A stretch of 64,000 nt of DNA from Caulobacteraceae bacterium (GCA_947475875.1 CANJME010000016.1:1-64000); one strand, 5' to 3'. Shown: positions 8,112-17,762, counted from the first letter of the stretch. The notes: generated from the sequence alone by a model not told the origin. Translations and numbers: made by a program.

Positions 8112-9914
8112 TTGTCCTTTCAGTCTCGAGCCCAGATAAATCACGACCGGTGCGCCGAGGCCGGAGCGTTGCTGGCGGCCGGCAAGGCGGCGCAGGCGAA
8201 ACTTATGCTCGATCTGGTTCTGGCCGACGATCCCTACAACGTCCCCGCCCTCGAAGGGCTGATCCAGCTCGCCTCGGCGAGCGGCGACGCCGCCGCCAGC
8301 CGCAGGCTGCTTGAACGTCTGGTGAGCGCCGCGCCGGGCCACATCGACGCCCGCCTGGCGCTTGGCGACATGCTGCTGCAGACCGGCGAGGCGATTGCCG
8401 CCCGGGCCCAGGCCGAACAGGTGCTGGCCATCTCGCCGGGCCATCCGCCGGCCTACTACATGCTGGGCATCTGCTGCCTGCAGCTCGGTGAGATCGAGGC
8501 CGCCTACGCCAGGTTCGAAGACGCCCGTCTGGACCTTGCGCCCCAGCTCTTCGGCTACATCCAGTATATGGCACACCTCAGTCTGGCCGAGGCCGACTGG
8601 CGCGGCTACGACGCCCAGATCGCCTTTTTCGAGCGCCGGCTCGCGGCGGGTCAGGCCAGCTGGCAGCCGACCTTTTCCATGCTGACCTCAAGCTCGCCGG
8701 CCGATATCGGCCAGGCGGCGCGCAGCTACGCGGCCATGATGCATCCCGCCCAGACCCCGCTCTGGCAGGGCGAGCGCTGGAAGAACGACCGTATCCGCCT
8801 GGGTATCGTCACCGGCGAGATCGCCGATCATCCGGTCGCCCATCTGCTCGTGGGGGTGCTGGAAAACCTCGACCGATCCGCCTTTGAAGTGACCGGCTTT
8901 GACTATGGGCCGGTCAGCGATGATCCGGTCCGCCGGCGCATCCTCGCCGCTTTTGAGACTTTCCATGAGGTCGCCCACCTCGATGATCTGGCCATCGCCC
9001 GGGCGGTGCGGCGCAACGACGTCGACATCGCCATCTGGGTCGGCGGCTACGGCCACAACTCAAGGCCCCAGATCCTCGCCCATCGCCCGGCCCCCGTGCA
9101 GGTCAATTTTCAAGGCTATCCAGGGACCATGGGCGCGCCCTGGCTTGACTACCTGATCGCCGACAAGACGGTGCTTCCCGAAAGCGAAACCCCGCACTAC
9201 GCCGAGCAGATCGCCTGGCTGCCGGGCGCCTATCAGCCTACCGATAACCGCGCCCAGATCGCGCCCACGCCCACCCGGGTCCAGCAAGGCCTTCCGGAAG
9301 GTGCCTTCGTGTTCATGGCCTACAACGTCGCCGGCAAGATCAGCCCGGCGATCTTCGACGTGTGGATGCGCATTATGAAACGCACGCCCGGCTCGGTGCT
9401 GTGGCTTCCCGCCGGCGAGGGCGCCGCCAGCGCAAATCTGCGGCATGAGGCGCAGGCGCGGGGGATCGATCCGGCCCGGCTGGTCTTCGCGCCGCGCACA
9501 CCCGCCCGGGCGGCCCATGTCGCCCGCCACCGGCTGGCCGATCTCTTCCTCGACACCCTGCCTTTCAATGCCCATTCCACCGCCAGCGACGCGCTCTGGG
9601 CCGGACTGCCGGTCATCACCTGCCGGGGAACAACCTTCCCGGGCCGTGTCTGCGCAAGCCTTCTGACCGCCGCGGGCCTGCCCGAGCTCGTCACCGAAAC
9701 CCTGGCCGATTACGAAGACCTCGCCGTCGCCCTGGCCAGCGATCCGATGCGCCTGTCCGCCCTGCGCCGGCGCGTCACCGACGAGGTTCACGTCTCGCCC
9801 CTCTTCGACACCGCCCGCTACACCCGCAATCTCGAGGCCGCGTTCCGGGAAATGTACGCGATCAGCCAGGCGGGCGAGCCACCCAGATCCTTCGCCGTCG
9901 AAGGCTCGCCCTAG
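8112..9914 (+). CDS. TPR/GT41 (OGT/SPINDLY-like) glycosyltransferase, third module
   Basis: 600 residues. TPR-like helices occupy residues ~10-150 (units such as ALEGLIQLASASGDAAASRR). The GT41 domain starts at NDRIRLGIVTGE (~233) and runs to the end. The catalytic His is in ADHPVAHL and the donor-site Lys in YNVAGKISPA; GYPGTMGAP, the FNAHST sugar-site loop and the C-terminal RSFAVEG tail are present. One departure is GGYGHNS where siblings and eukaryotic OGT have GYT. The start is a TTG six bases after the stop of the previous gene, so it is probably translated from the same message. It is expected to be cytosolic; no signal peptide was seen. Confidence 0.88.
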   Translation: MSFQSRAQINHDRCAEAGALLAAGKAAQAKLMLDLVLADDPYNVPALEGLIQLASASGDAAASRRLLERLVSAAPGHIDARLALGDMLLQTGEAIAARAQAEQVLAISPGHPPAYYMLGICCLQLGEIEAAYARFEDARLDLAPQLFGYIQYMAHLSLAEADWRGYDAQIAFFERRLAAGQASWQPTFSMLTSSSPADIGQAARSYAAMMHPAQTPLWQGERWKNDRIRLGIVTGEIADHPVAHLLVGVLENLDRSAFEVTGFDYGPVSDDPVRRRILAAFETFHEVAHLDDLAIARAVRRNDVDIAIWVGGYGHNSRPQILAHRPAPVQVNFQGYPGTMGAPWLDYLIADKTVLPESETPHYAEQIAWLPGAYQPTDNRAQIAPTPTRVQQGLPEGAFVFMAYNVAGKISPAIFDVWMRIMKRTPGSVLWLPAGEGAASANLRHEAQARGIDPARLVFAPRTPARAAHVARHRLADLFLDTLPFNAHSTASDALWAGLPVITCRGTTFPGRVCASLLTAAGLPELVTETLADYEDLAVALASDPMRLSALRRRVTDEVHVSPLFDTARYTRNLEAAFREMYAISQAGEPPRSFAVEGSP

Positions 9915-9918
9915 GCCC

Positions 9919-11709
9919 ATGTCCGCGCCTGACGATCCCATCCTGCTCTGCCAGCGCGCTTTCGATCACTGGAACGCCGGACGGGGCGAAGCGGCCGAGG
10001 CGCTGTTCAACCAGGTGCTGGACGCCGATCCCGACCACGCCATGGCGCTGGAGGGCCTGGCGGTCATCGCCGTCTTCCGCGGCGAGTCTGACAAGGCCCG
10101 CGCGCTGATCGGCCGCGTGCTGGCCAAGGGGCCGGCGAGTCTTGAGACACGGCTGAACTTCGCCGACATCCTTTATCGCGCCGGCGCCTATGACGAGGCC
10201 CGGGCCCTGGTCGGCGGCCTCATCGCCGAACATCCCGACATTCCCCCGGCCTACTATCTCCAGGGTCAGATCCTCTGGGCTCTGGGCCTCATCGACGAGG
10301 CCTTCGCCAGCTATCGCAAGGCCAGGCTCGAGCTGGCCCCGGAACTGGCCGGCTATTTCGAATACCTCTGTCACGACCGCCTGGCCGACTGCGACTGGCG
10401 CGGCTATCAGGCCCAGGCCGACTTTATCCGCGAACGCCTGCGCACCGGCCAGCAGAGCTGGCAGTCGATGACCCCCATCCTGATGCTGGACTCGCCTGAG
10501 GACCTCGCGCGCTCGGCGCGGATCATCGCCAGGCAGTACCCGCCCGCCCCGCCGCTGTGGACCGGCGAGCGCTACCGTCACGACAGGATCAGGGTCGGCT
10601 ACCTCACCGCCGATCTCTGCGATCATCCGGTGGGCAACCTCATCGCCGGCCTGCTGGAGCATCATGACCGAACGGCCTTTGAGCTCACCGCCTTTTCCTT
10701 CGGGCCTCGCCTCGACGATCACGTCCGCCGCCGGCTGCGGCCGGCCTTCGACGAATTCCTTGATCTGGACACCGCCAACGACCTTTCCATCGCCCGCCAG
10801 ATCCGCAATCGCGAGATCGATATCCTGATAAACCTGAGCGGCTATACGCGCGATGCGAAGCCGGCGATCCTCACCCACCGCCCGGCCCCGGTGCAGGTCA
10901 GCTACCTCGGCTATCCGGCCAGCATGGGCTCGCCCATCGCCGACTATCTGATCGCCGACCGGCACATCGTCCCGGAGCGCGACGTCGACTTTTACGCGGA
11001 AAAGCTGGTCTGGATGCCCGATGCCTACCAGCCGACCGACGACCTGGCTCCCATCGGCGAGACCCCCACCCGCGCTGCGGCGGGCCTGCCCGAACAGGGC
11101 TTTGTGTTCATGGCCTACAACCATCCCAACAAGATCGGCCCGGTGATCTTCGAGCGCTGGATGAACATCCTGCGCCGCACCCCCGGCTCGGTGCTCTGGC
11201 TGCCGAAGGGCGGCCCCGCCATGCTCGAAAATCTGCGCCGTGAGGCGCAAGGCCGCGGCATCGACCCCGATCGCCTCATCTTCGCGCCCCGCATCCCTGA
11301 GCGCCCCGGCCACATCGCCCGGCACCGGCTGGCCGGCCTCTTCCTCGACACCTTGCCCTTCGGGGCCCACTCCACCGCCAGCGACGCGCTGTGGGCGGGC
11401 CTGCCGGTGCTCACCTGCCGGGGCAAGACCCTGGCCGGCCGGGTCTGCGCGGGTCTGCTGACCGTCGCCGGCCTGCCCGAACTGATCACTGAAACCCTCG
11501 ACGACTACGAGGATCTCGCCGTCGCCCTCGCCGTCGATCCGGCCCGCCTGGCGCAGATCCGCACACATGTGGGCGGCGAGGTTCGAAAAAGCCCCCTGTT
11601 CGACACCGCCCGCTACACCCGCCACTTCGAACAGGCCCTGCGGACCATGGTCGAGATCAGCCGGTCTGGTGGGCCGCCCCGGTCATTTGCCGTCGAAGCT
11701 GAAACCTGA
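9919..11709 (+). CDS. TPR/GT41 (OGT/SPINDLY-like) glycosyltransferase, fourth module
   Basis: 596 residues. The N-terminal TPR region (residues ~5-150) includes AEALFNQVLDADPDHAMALE. The GT41 domain (~217-590) has all signature positions: DHPVGNLIAGLLEHHD (catalytic His), LSGYTRD, RPAPVQVSYLGYPASMG, YNHPNKIGP (donor-site Lys), FGAHSTASDALWAGLP and SPLFDTARYTRH. It starts with ATG four bases after the preceding stop. This is the last GT41 gene before cpdR; a 91-base gap follows, so transcription of cpdR may begin afresh. The acceptor protein is unknown. Confidence 0.88.
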   Translation: MSAPDDPILLCQRAFDHWNAGRGEAAEALFNQVLDADPDHAMALEGLAVIAVFRGESDKARALIGRVLAKGPASLETRLNFADILYRAGAYDEARALVGGLIAEHPDIPPAYYLQGQILWALGLIDEAFASYRKARLELAPELAGYFEYLCHDRLADCDWRGYQAQADFIRERLRTGQQSWQSMTPILMLDSPEDLARSARIIARQYPPAPPLWTGERYRHDRIRVGYLTADLCDHPVGNLIAGLLEHHDRTAFELTAFSFGPRLDDHVRRRLRPAFDEFLDLDTANDLSIARQIRNREIDILINLSGYTRDAKPAILTHRPAPVQVSYLGYPASMGSPIADYLIADRHIVPERDVDFYAEKLVWMPDAYQPTDDLAPIGETPTRAAAGLPEQGFVFMAYNHPNKIGPVIFERWMNILRRTPGSVLWLPKGGPAMLENLRREAQGRGIDPDRLIFAPRIPERPGHIARHRLAGLFLDTLPFGAHSTASDALWAGLPVLTCRGKTLAGRVCAGLLTVAGLPELITETLDDYEDLAVALAVDPARLAQIRTHVGGEVRKSPLFDTARYTRHFEQALRTMVEISRSGGPPRSFAVEAET

Positions 11710-11800
11710 CGCGGTTCACGGGCGATTAAAGGGTGTCGGCTAGGGTCACCTCAGGGCGCGACATCTTGCTTGAGTCGCGGGAAGAGGACTGACCGCAACC

Positions 11801-12160
11801 ATGACCAAAATTCTGCTGGCGGAAGACGATGATTCCCTGCGCGGCTTTCTCGCCCGGGCCCTGGAACGCGCCGGCTATGAGGTGACCGCCTGCGCCGACG
11901 GCGACGAGGCCGTGATGCATCTGGACCAGCGCTGGGACCTGCTCTTGACCGACATCGTCATGCCCGGCGTCGACGGCATCGAAGTGGCCCGGCAAGCCGC
12001 CGCCCGCCAGCCGGATCTGCGTATCATGTTCATCACCGGATTTGCCGCCGTGGCTCTGTCGGCCAAAGACCAGGCGCCGGCCGGGTCCAAGGTGCTCTCC
12101 AAGCCCATCCATCTTCGCGAAATCGTCGCCGAGGTGGACCGCATGTGCCGCGCGGCCTGA
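11801..12160 (+). CDS. cpdR: CpdR-type single-domain response regulator (ClpXP adaptor)
   Basis: 119 residues, a receiver domain only. The acidic pocket is AEDDDSL (8-13), the phospho-acceptor is D51 in LLLTDIVMPG, and T79 and K101 (SKPIHLRE) complete the switch. The sequence IMFITGFAAVAL is typical of CpdR. In Caulobacter, unphosphorylated CpdR primes ClpXP for degradation of PdeA and other substrates and helps polar ClpXP localisation and CtrA turnover; phosphorylation via the CckA-ChpT relay inactivates it. Here it is embedded in a series of glycosyltransferase genes on the same strand, with 91 bases upstream and 67 downstream, which leaves room for its own promoter. Confidence 0.93.
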   Translation: MTKILLAEDDDSLRGFLARALERAGYEVTACADGDEAVMHLDQRWDLLLTDIVMPGVDGIEVARQAAARQPDLRIMFITGFAAVALSAKDQAPAGSKVLSKPIHLREIVAEVDRMCRAA

Positions 12161-12227
12161 GAGCGCTCACCTAAACAGCTGCAACACCTTGAACTTTCTC
12201 GGTGAATGCGGCTATCGCTGAACAATC

Positions 12228-14036
12228 ATGACCGACCAGATTTCCATGGTCGACCCGCAGCTTCAGCGGCGGTGCGACGTGGCGCGCAGCCACCTTTTCG
12301 CCGGCCGCCACAGCGAGGCTGAGCGCATCTATCGCGAGGTGCTGGCCAAGGCGCCGGATTTCGCCCTCGCCTGGCATGGCCTGGGCTATCTGTCGTACAC
12401 CATCGGCGCTTACCCCGAGGCGGTGGAGTATCTTCGCCGGGCGCTGGTCAACGATCCCTCCACCCCCGACGCCCTGACCTTTCTGGGCCTGGCCCTGCGC
12501 CAGGTGGGCGATGATGATCGGGCGCTGGAATCTTTTCGCGAGGGCGTTCGCCAGCATCCGCGCGACGCCATGGCCCATTACTGGCTGGGGCTCAATCTCT
12601 TCGAACGCGGCGAGCGGGCGGGCGCCCTCGCCAGCCTTGATGCGGCCATGGCGCTCAATCCCGGCCTGATCGGCCCGTTCGGCGTCAGTCTCTACAACTT
12701 CCTGGAAAACTGCGAGTGGCGCGGCTGGGACCGGCTGCTGGCCTTCATGAACGAGGCGCTGGATAGCCCCCATCCGCTGTTCTCCCCGCTCAATCTGATG
12801 ATGGTCTCGGAATCCTCCGCCGACATCCAGCGCTGCGCGCTCGCGCTCGCCAACACCTATTTCCCGGCCCAAAAGCCGCTCTGCACCGGGCCATACCCGC
12901 GCGGCGACAAGATCAAGATCGCCTTCATGAGCACCGATCTTAACGATCACCCGGTGGGGCACCTGCTGGCCGGCGTGCTCGAAGCCTTCGACCGCCAGGA
13001 CTTCGACCTGACGGCCATTCATTTCGGGCCGACCAATCCCAGCGACATCCGTGACCGCCTGGTCGCCGCCTTCGACACCTGGCTGGATCTCGAGGGCCTC
13101 TCGGAAGAGGCCATGGCCCGGACCATCGCCGAGCACAAGATCGACATCGCCGTCACCCTCAACGGCTACACCACCCACTGCCTGCCGGAAGTTTTCGCCC
13201 GTAAGCCCGCACCGGTCCTGGTCAATTTCCTCGGCTTTCCGGGCACCATGGGTGCGCCGTACATCGACTACATCATCGCCGACCCCTATGTGATCCCAAA
13301 GGATCAGGCCGGATTCTACGACGAGAAGATCGTCTGGATGCCCAACAGCTACCAGCCCACGGATGACAAAGCCCCGATCGCCGCCGAAACGCCAACCCGG
13401 GCCTCGCAAGGCCTGCCCGAGGATGCCTTCGTCTTCATGGGCTACAATCGCGGACACAAGATCTCGCCGACCATCTTTGTCTCCTGGATGAAGATCCTCG
13501 AGCGGGTTCCCGGCAGCGTGCTCTGGCTGCAGGACCCGGGCGCCACGGCCCGGGACAATCTGCGCCGCGAGATCGCCAGCTGCGGCCTGGCCCCCGAGCG
13601 CCTGGTGTTCGCCGCCCGCAACCTTTCCCGGCCCGAGCACGTCGCCCGCCACCGCCTGGCGGACCTGTTCCTCGACACCTTGCCCTACAACGCCCACTCT
13701 ACCGCCAGCGACGCGCTGTGGGCGGGCCTGCCGGTCCTCACCTGCCCGGGCTCGACCTTCCCGGGGCGCGTCTGCGCCAGCCTCGTCTCCGCCGCCGGGT
13801 TCGCCGAACTGATCACCGACAATCTGAAAGACTATGAAGACCTGGCCGTGGCCCTGGCCAAGGACAAGCCGCGCCTCGCCGCCCTCCGCGCCCGCCTGGT
13901 CCGCGATGCGCCGCAAAGCCCGCTGTTTGCGACCGCCGCCTGGACCCGCCATCTCGAGCAGGCCTTCCGCACGATGTACGAGACCAGCCAGGCGGGCCGG
14001 ACGGCCGAAAGCTTCGCGGTCTCGCCGGCCTCGTGA
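12228..14036 (+). CDS. TPR/GT41 (OGT/SPINDLY-like) glycosyltransferase, fifth module
   Basis: 602 residues. There are about four TPRs over residues 8-150 (AERIYREVLAKAPDFALAWH, ALTFLGLALRQVGDDDRALE). The GT41 domain spans ~222-595 with NDHPVGHLLAGVLEAFD (catalytic His), LNGYTTH, FLGFPGTMGAPYIDYIIAD, YNRGHKISPT (donor-site Lys) and YNAHSTASDALWAGLP. It starts with ATG 67 bases after cpdR. Its stop codon overlaps the GTG start of the next gene (GTGA at 14033), so the two are translationally coupled. Confidence 0.88.
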   Translation: MTDQISMVDPQLQRRCDVARSHLFAGRHSEAERIYREVLAKAPDFALAWHGLGYLSYTIGAYPEAVEYLRRALVNDPSTPDALTFLGLALRQVGDDDRALESFREGVRQHPRDAMAHYWLGLNLFERGERAGALASLDAAMALNPGLIGPFGVSLYNFLENCEWRGWDRLLAFMNEALDSPHPLFSPLNLMMVSESSADIQRCALALANTYFPAQKPLCTGPYPRGDKIKIAFMSTDLNDHPVGHLLAGVLEAFDRQDFDLTAIHFGPTNPSDIRDRLVAAFDTWLDLEGLSEEAMARTIAEHKIDIAVTLNGYTTHCLPEVFARKPAPVLVNFLGFPGTMGAPYIDYIIADPYVIPKDQAGFYDEKIVWMPNSYQPTDDKAPIAAETPTRASQGLPEDAFVFMGYNRGHKISPTIFVSWMKILERVPGSVLWLQDPGATARDNLRREIASCGLAPERLVFAARNLSRPEHVARHRLADLFLDTLPYNAHSTASDALWAGLPVLTCPGSTFPGRVCASLVSAAGFAELITDNLKDYEDLAVALAKDKPRLAALRARLVRDAPQSPLFATAAWTRHLEQAFRTMYETSQAGRTAESFAVSPAS

Positions 14037-15814
14037 CCGCCGCCTTCCTGCAGGCCCGGTTAGACGAGGCGATCGCCTGCGAAGGCCAGGGCCGGCTGGA
14101 GGACGCGGCCCGTCTCTACCGGGCGATCCTCGAGTCCGATCCCGCCAACGCCGTAGCGCTCAGCCGCCTGTCGGCGGTGACCCTGGTGCGCGGCGATGCG
14201 CCGGCCGCTCTCGCCCTGGCGCAGGCGGCGCTCGCCGCCGATCCCCGCTTTGCCTCCGCCCGGGTCAATCTCGGCCAGGCCCTGCGGACTCTGGGACGTT
14301 TCGATGAGGCCCGGGCCGCGTTCGATCTGGCGGTCAAACACGCGCCGGATTTCGCCTACGCCCACCTCCTCCTGGCCGACACCCTGTGGAAGCTCGAGAA
14401 GTACGAGCCTGCGGCGCGCAGCTATGAGACCGCTGTCAGGCTTGATCCCGCCTTCGCCGCCGAAGTCGAAGCCGCCCAGATCGAGCGGCTCGATCAGGCC
14501 GACTGGCGCGGCTACAAAACCTCGGTCGATCTGACCGTCAAGCTCACCCGGTCGGGCGCCCTGGCCATGAACGCGGTCAAGTTCATGTACTGCACGGGCG
14601 CCCCCGCCGATCATCAGCAGTGCGGGCGCCTGACCGCCCGAAAAAACCCGCCGCGCCCGCCGCTGTGGACGGGCCAGGCCCGCCGCGAAGGCAAAATCCG
14701 GCTGGGCTATCTGACTTCGGATTTCTACGACCACTCGGTGGCCCACGTCGCCGCCGGCTTTCTGGAAAGACATGATCGGGACCGCTTTGAGCTGACCGCC
14801 TTTTCCTGCTCTCCGCCCTATCCCAGCCCCATCCGCGAGCGGATCGTCGCCGCCTTTGACCATTTCGAAAACCTGGCCGACGCTGACGATCAGGCCATCG
14901 CCCGCCTGATCCGCGAGCGGGACATCGACGTGCTGGTCTATCTGTCAGGCTATGCCTATCGCGCCCGCCCGGGCGTGCTGGCCTGGCGCCCGGCCCCCGT
15001 GCAGGTCAATTTCCTGGGCTATCCCGGCACCATGGGCGCGCCCTACGTCGACTATCTGATCGCTGACCGCCACGTCATCCCGCAGGATGAGACGGGCTTT
15101 TATGACGAACAGATCGTCTGGATGCCCCACACCTATCAGCCTACCGACGACAAGGTTGCAAGGTCGGGCGGATCGCGCACCCGGGCCCAGGAAAACCTGC
15201 CGCAAGACGCCTTCGTGCTCATGGCCTATCATCCGGCCTCGAAGATTTCCCCGGCCATCTTCGCCGCCTGGATGCGTATCCTGGCGCGCCTGCCCGGCAG
15301 CGTTCTGTGGCTGCAGGAAGCGCCGCAAGTCGCGCAGGAAAACCTGCGGCGCGAGGCCGCCGCGCGCAAAATCGACCCGTCCCGCCTGGTCTTCTCCCAG
15401 CGGCTGCTGTCGCGCCCCGACCACATGGCCCGCCACCAGCTGGCCGATCTCTTCATTGATTCCCTACCCTACAACGCCCACTCCACCGCCAGCGACGCGC
15501 TGTGGGCGGGCCTGCCCGTGGTCACCTGCCGGGGCGGCGCCTTTCCGGGCCGGGTCTGCGCCGGCCTGCTGGCCGCGGCGGGCTTTCCCGAGCTGATCGC
15601 CGGCGACCTGACCGCTTATGAAAACCTCATCGTCGCCCTGGCGTCGGATCCCGCACGCCTTGCCGCCCTGCGCGCCCGCGTCGAGGTCGAGGCGCCGCAA
15701 AGTCCCCTCTTCGACACGGCCGCCTATACGCGTCATCTGGAAGCGGCCTGGCAGACCATGTACGAGGCCACCCAGGCCGGACGTCCGCCGGCAAGTTTCC
15801 AGGTAGAGCCTTAA
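14033..15814 (+). CDS. TPR/GT41 (OGT/SPINDLY-like) glycosyltransferase, sixth module
   Basis: 593 residues, starting with GTG inside a four-base overlap with the preceding gene. TPRs cover residues ~5-140 (AARLYRAILESDPANAVALS, ARVNLGQALRTLGRFDEA). The GT41 domain (~220-590) keeps the catalytic His in YDHSVAHVAAGFLERHD and the donor Lys in YHPASKISPA, but with HSV for HPV and YH for YN compared with its siblings. It also has FLGYPGTMGAPYVDYLIAD, YNAHSTASDALWAGLP and PASFQVEP at the end. These substitutions may mean a different donor sugar or lower activity. Confidence 0.87.
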   Translation: MTAAFLQARLDEAIACEGQGRLEDAARLYRAILESDPANAVALSRLSAVTLVRGDAPAALALAQAALAADPRFASARVNLGQALRTLGRFDEARAAFDLAVKHAPDFAYAHLLLADTLWKLEKYEPAARSYETAVRLDPAFAAEVEAAQIERLDQADWRGYKTSVDLTVKLTRSGALAMNAVKFMYCTGAPADHQQCGRLTARKNPPRPPLWTGQARREGKIRLGYLTSDFYDHSVAHVAAGFLERHDRDRFELTAFSCSPPYPSPIRERIVAAFDHFENLADADDQAIARLIRERDIDVLVYLSGYAYRARPGVLAWRPAPVQVNFLGYPGTMGAPYVDYLIADRHVIPQDETGFYDEQIVWMPHTYQPTDDKVARSGGSRTRAQENLPQDAFVLMAYHPASKISPAIFAAWMRILARLPGSVLWLQEAPQVAQENLRREAAARKIDPSRLVFSQRLLSRPDHMARHQLADLFIDSLPYNAHSTASDALWAGLPVVTCRGGAFPGRVCAGLLAAAGFPELIAGDLTAYENLIVALASDPARLAALRARVEVEAPQSPLFDTAAYTRHLEAAWQTMYEATQAGRPPASFQVEP

Positions 15815-15824
15815 AGTCCCGCCC

Positions 15825-17633
15825 ATGTCCGAGCCCATCACCCTTCATGCCCGGTTTCAGGAAGCCCTGAACGTCGAACAGCAGGGCCGTCTGGCCGAGG
15901 CCGAGACGCTCTATCGCCGGCTGCTCGCCGATTTTCCAAAGGTGGCCGGGGCCATGGACCGGCTGGGGGTTCTCGCCCTGGCGCGGGAAGAGACGGATGC
16001 GGCCCTGGCCTGGTTCGAGGCGGCTCTCGCCGTGCAGCCCGATTTCGCTCCCGCCGGCGTCAATGCCGGCATCGCGCTGAACATGCTCGACCGCTTTGAT
16101 GAAGCGCGCGCCGTCCTCGAGCACACGGTGATGCTGACGCCCGGTTTCGCCGCCGCCCACTTCGTGCTCAGCCAGCTGTTCTGGGATCGCGGCGACTATG
16201 AGCGGTCGATGGAAAGCCTGGGGCGGGCCATGGCGCTGGCGCCCGAATTCGTCGTCGAACATTATGACGCCACCTATCAGCGGCTGGGTGATTGCGACTG
16301 GCGCGGCTACGACGAGGTCACCCGGCTGATGACCCGCCGCATCCGGGCCGGCGGCGTCATCACCAGCCCGATGACCTTCATGTACTATTCCGATTCCGTG
16401 GCCGATCAGGCCCAGTGCGGGCGCTCCTACACCAACGTCAATCACCCGCGGCGGCCTCCCCTCTGGCAGGGCGAAGAGCGCCGCCCCGGGCGCATCCGCA
16501 TCGGCTATCTGTCGGCCGACTACTACCACCACGCCGTCTCCATGGTGCTGGTCGGCGTCTTTGAGCACCATGACCGCGAGGCGTTTGAGCTCTTCGCCTA
16601 TTCGCTGATGCCCCCGGTCGATCACGACATTCGCAACCGGATCGTTCCCGCCTTCGAGCATTTTGAGGAATGCGCTCACCTCGACGATGCCGCCATCGCC
16701 GCCCTGATCCGCGAGCATGACATCGACATCCTGGTCAGCCTCAGCGGCTATACGCTCAACTGCCGGCCCAATGTGCTGGCCATGCGCCCGGCCCCCCTGC
16801 AGGTCAGCTTCCTCGGCTATCCCGGCACCATGGGCGCGCCCTATCTCGACTATCTGATCGCCGACCGCACCGTCGTCCCTTACGAAGACATGCGCCACTA
16901 CACCGAAAAGGTCGTCTGGATGCCGCATGCCTACCAGCCGACCGACGACAAGACGGCGGTCTCGGAAACCATCCCCTCGCGCGCCGACGAAGGCCTGCCG
17001 GAGCGGGGGTTCGTCTTTTGCGGCTACAACCCCACCCGCAAGATTTCGCCCGCCACCTTTGATGCGTGGATGCGGATCCTGGCCCGCACGCCCGGCAGCG
17101 TGCTGTGGCTGCAGGACGGCGGCGAGAAGGCCACGGAAAACCTGCGGCGCGAGGCTGAAAAGCGCGGCGTCGAGCCCGATCGCCTGATCTTCGCCCGTTG
17201 GACCGAGCATCGCGCCGATCACCTGGCCCGCCTGAAACTCGCCGATCTCTACATCGACACCTTGCCCTACAACGCCCACTCCATCGCCAGCGACGCCATG
17301 TGGGTGGGCCTGCCGGTGCTGACCTGCAAGGGCCACGCCTTCCCCGGCCGGGTCTGCGCCAGCCTGATCCACACCGCAGGCATGGACGAACTGATCTGCG
17401 AAGACATCACCCAGTTCGAAGACCTCGCCGTCGCCCTGGCCAAGGACCCCGAACGCCTGACCGCCCTGCGAAAGCGCCTGGAGACCGAAGGCCGCCAAAG
17501 CCCGCTCTTCCAGACCGAGGCCTACACCCGCGACCTGGAGACCGCCTACAAGGCCATGTTCGAGCGCGCCCAAAAGCGCCTGCCGTCTGAATACATCGAA
17601 GTAAAGAGGCACAAACCCAGGCAACCTGCGTGA
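15825..17633 (+). CDS. TPR/GT41 (OGT/SPINDLY-like) glycosyltransferase, seventh module
   Basis: 602 residues. TPRs span ~8-150 (AETLYRRLLADFPKVAGAMD). The GT41 domain covers ~225-590. The catalytic-site motif is the most divergent of the array (YYHHAVSMVLVGVFEHHD in place of xDHPVxxL), though the His itself is kept. The donor-site Lys is in YNPTRKISPA, and FLGYPGTMGAPYLDYLIAD and YNAHSIASDAMWVGLP are present. Unlike the others it lacks the SFAV/SFQV tail and ends in a basic segment (EVKRHKPRQPA). It starts ten bases after the previous stop and is the last gene before tRNA-Val. Confidence 0.87.
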   Translation: MSEPITLHARFQEALNVEQQGRLAEAETLYRRLLADFPKVAGAMDRLGVLALAREETDAALAWFEAALAVQPDFAPAGVNAGIALNMLDRFDEARAVLEHTVMLTPGFAAAHFVLSQLFWDRGDYERSMESLGRAMALAPEFVVEHYDATYQRLGDCDWRGYDEVTRLMTRRIRAGGVITSPMTFMYYSDSVADQAQCGRSYTNVNHPRRPPLWQGEERRPGRIRIGYLSADYYHHAVSMVLVGVFEHHDREAFELFAYSLMPPVDHDIRNRIVPAFEHFEECAHLDDAAIAALIREHDIDILVSLSGYTLNCRPNVLAMRPAPLQVSFLGYPGTMGAPYLDYLIADRTVVPYEDMRHYTEKVVWMPHAYQPTDDKTAVSETIPSRADEGLPERGFVFCGYNPTRKISPATFDAWMRILARTPGSVLWLQDGGEKATENLRREAEKRGVEPDRLIFARWTEHRADHLARLKLADLYIDTLPYNAHSIASDAMWVGLPVLTCKGHAFPGRVCASLIHTAGMDELICEDITQFEDLAVALAKDPERLTALRKRLETEGRQSPLFQTEAYTRDLETAYKAMFERAQKRLPSEYIEVKRHKPRQPA

Positions 17634-17639
17634 GGCAAA

Positions 17640-17705
17640 CCTCCCCTGCCGGGGGAGGAGCGCGGGGTGGCTTGTCCGCCGTAGCTTCAGCGAAGGCGGA
17701 AGGGG
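17640..17705. repeat. Palindromic intergenic repeat (two hairpins)
   Basis: Hairpin 1 is CCTCCCC-TGCC-GGGGGAGG (17640-17658). Hairpin 2 is TCCGCC(N14)GGCGGA (about 17675-17700). It lies directly after the last GT41 gene and before tRNA-Val. There is no T-tract, so it is more like a dispersed palindromic repeat than an intrinsic terminator. Confidence 0.5.
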
Positions 17706-17762
17706 GTCAACGGCGCCTTGCGCCTCCACGGCCTCAACGATATACGCCTCCCACCCTGGAGC

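Noticed and set aside
4371-8576. A 1401-codon open frame on the minus strand opposite the double GT41 gene
   Set aside because: It has no recognisable domain or ribosome site. It is the antisense shadow of high-GC coding DNA, and the plus-strand frame has clear TPR and GT41 motifs.
9862-17729. Long minus-strand frames opposite the other GT41 genes (up to 700 codons)
   Set aside because: Same cause: mirrored codon bias of paralogous high-GC genes. They repeat in every copy, as expected from antisense of homologous sequence, and show no family motif.
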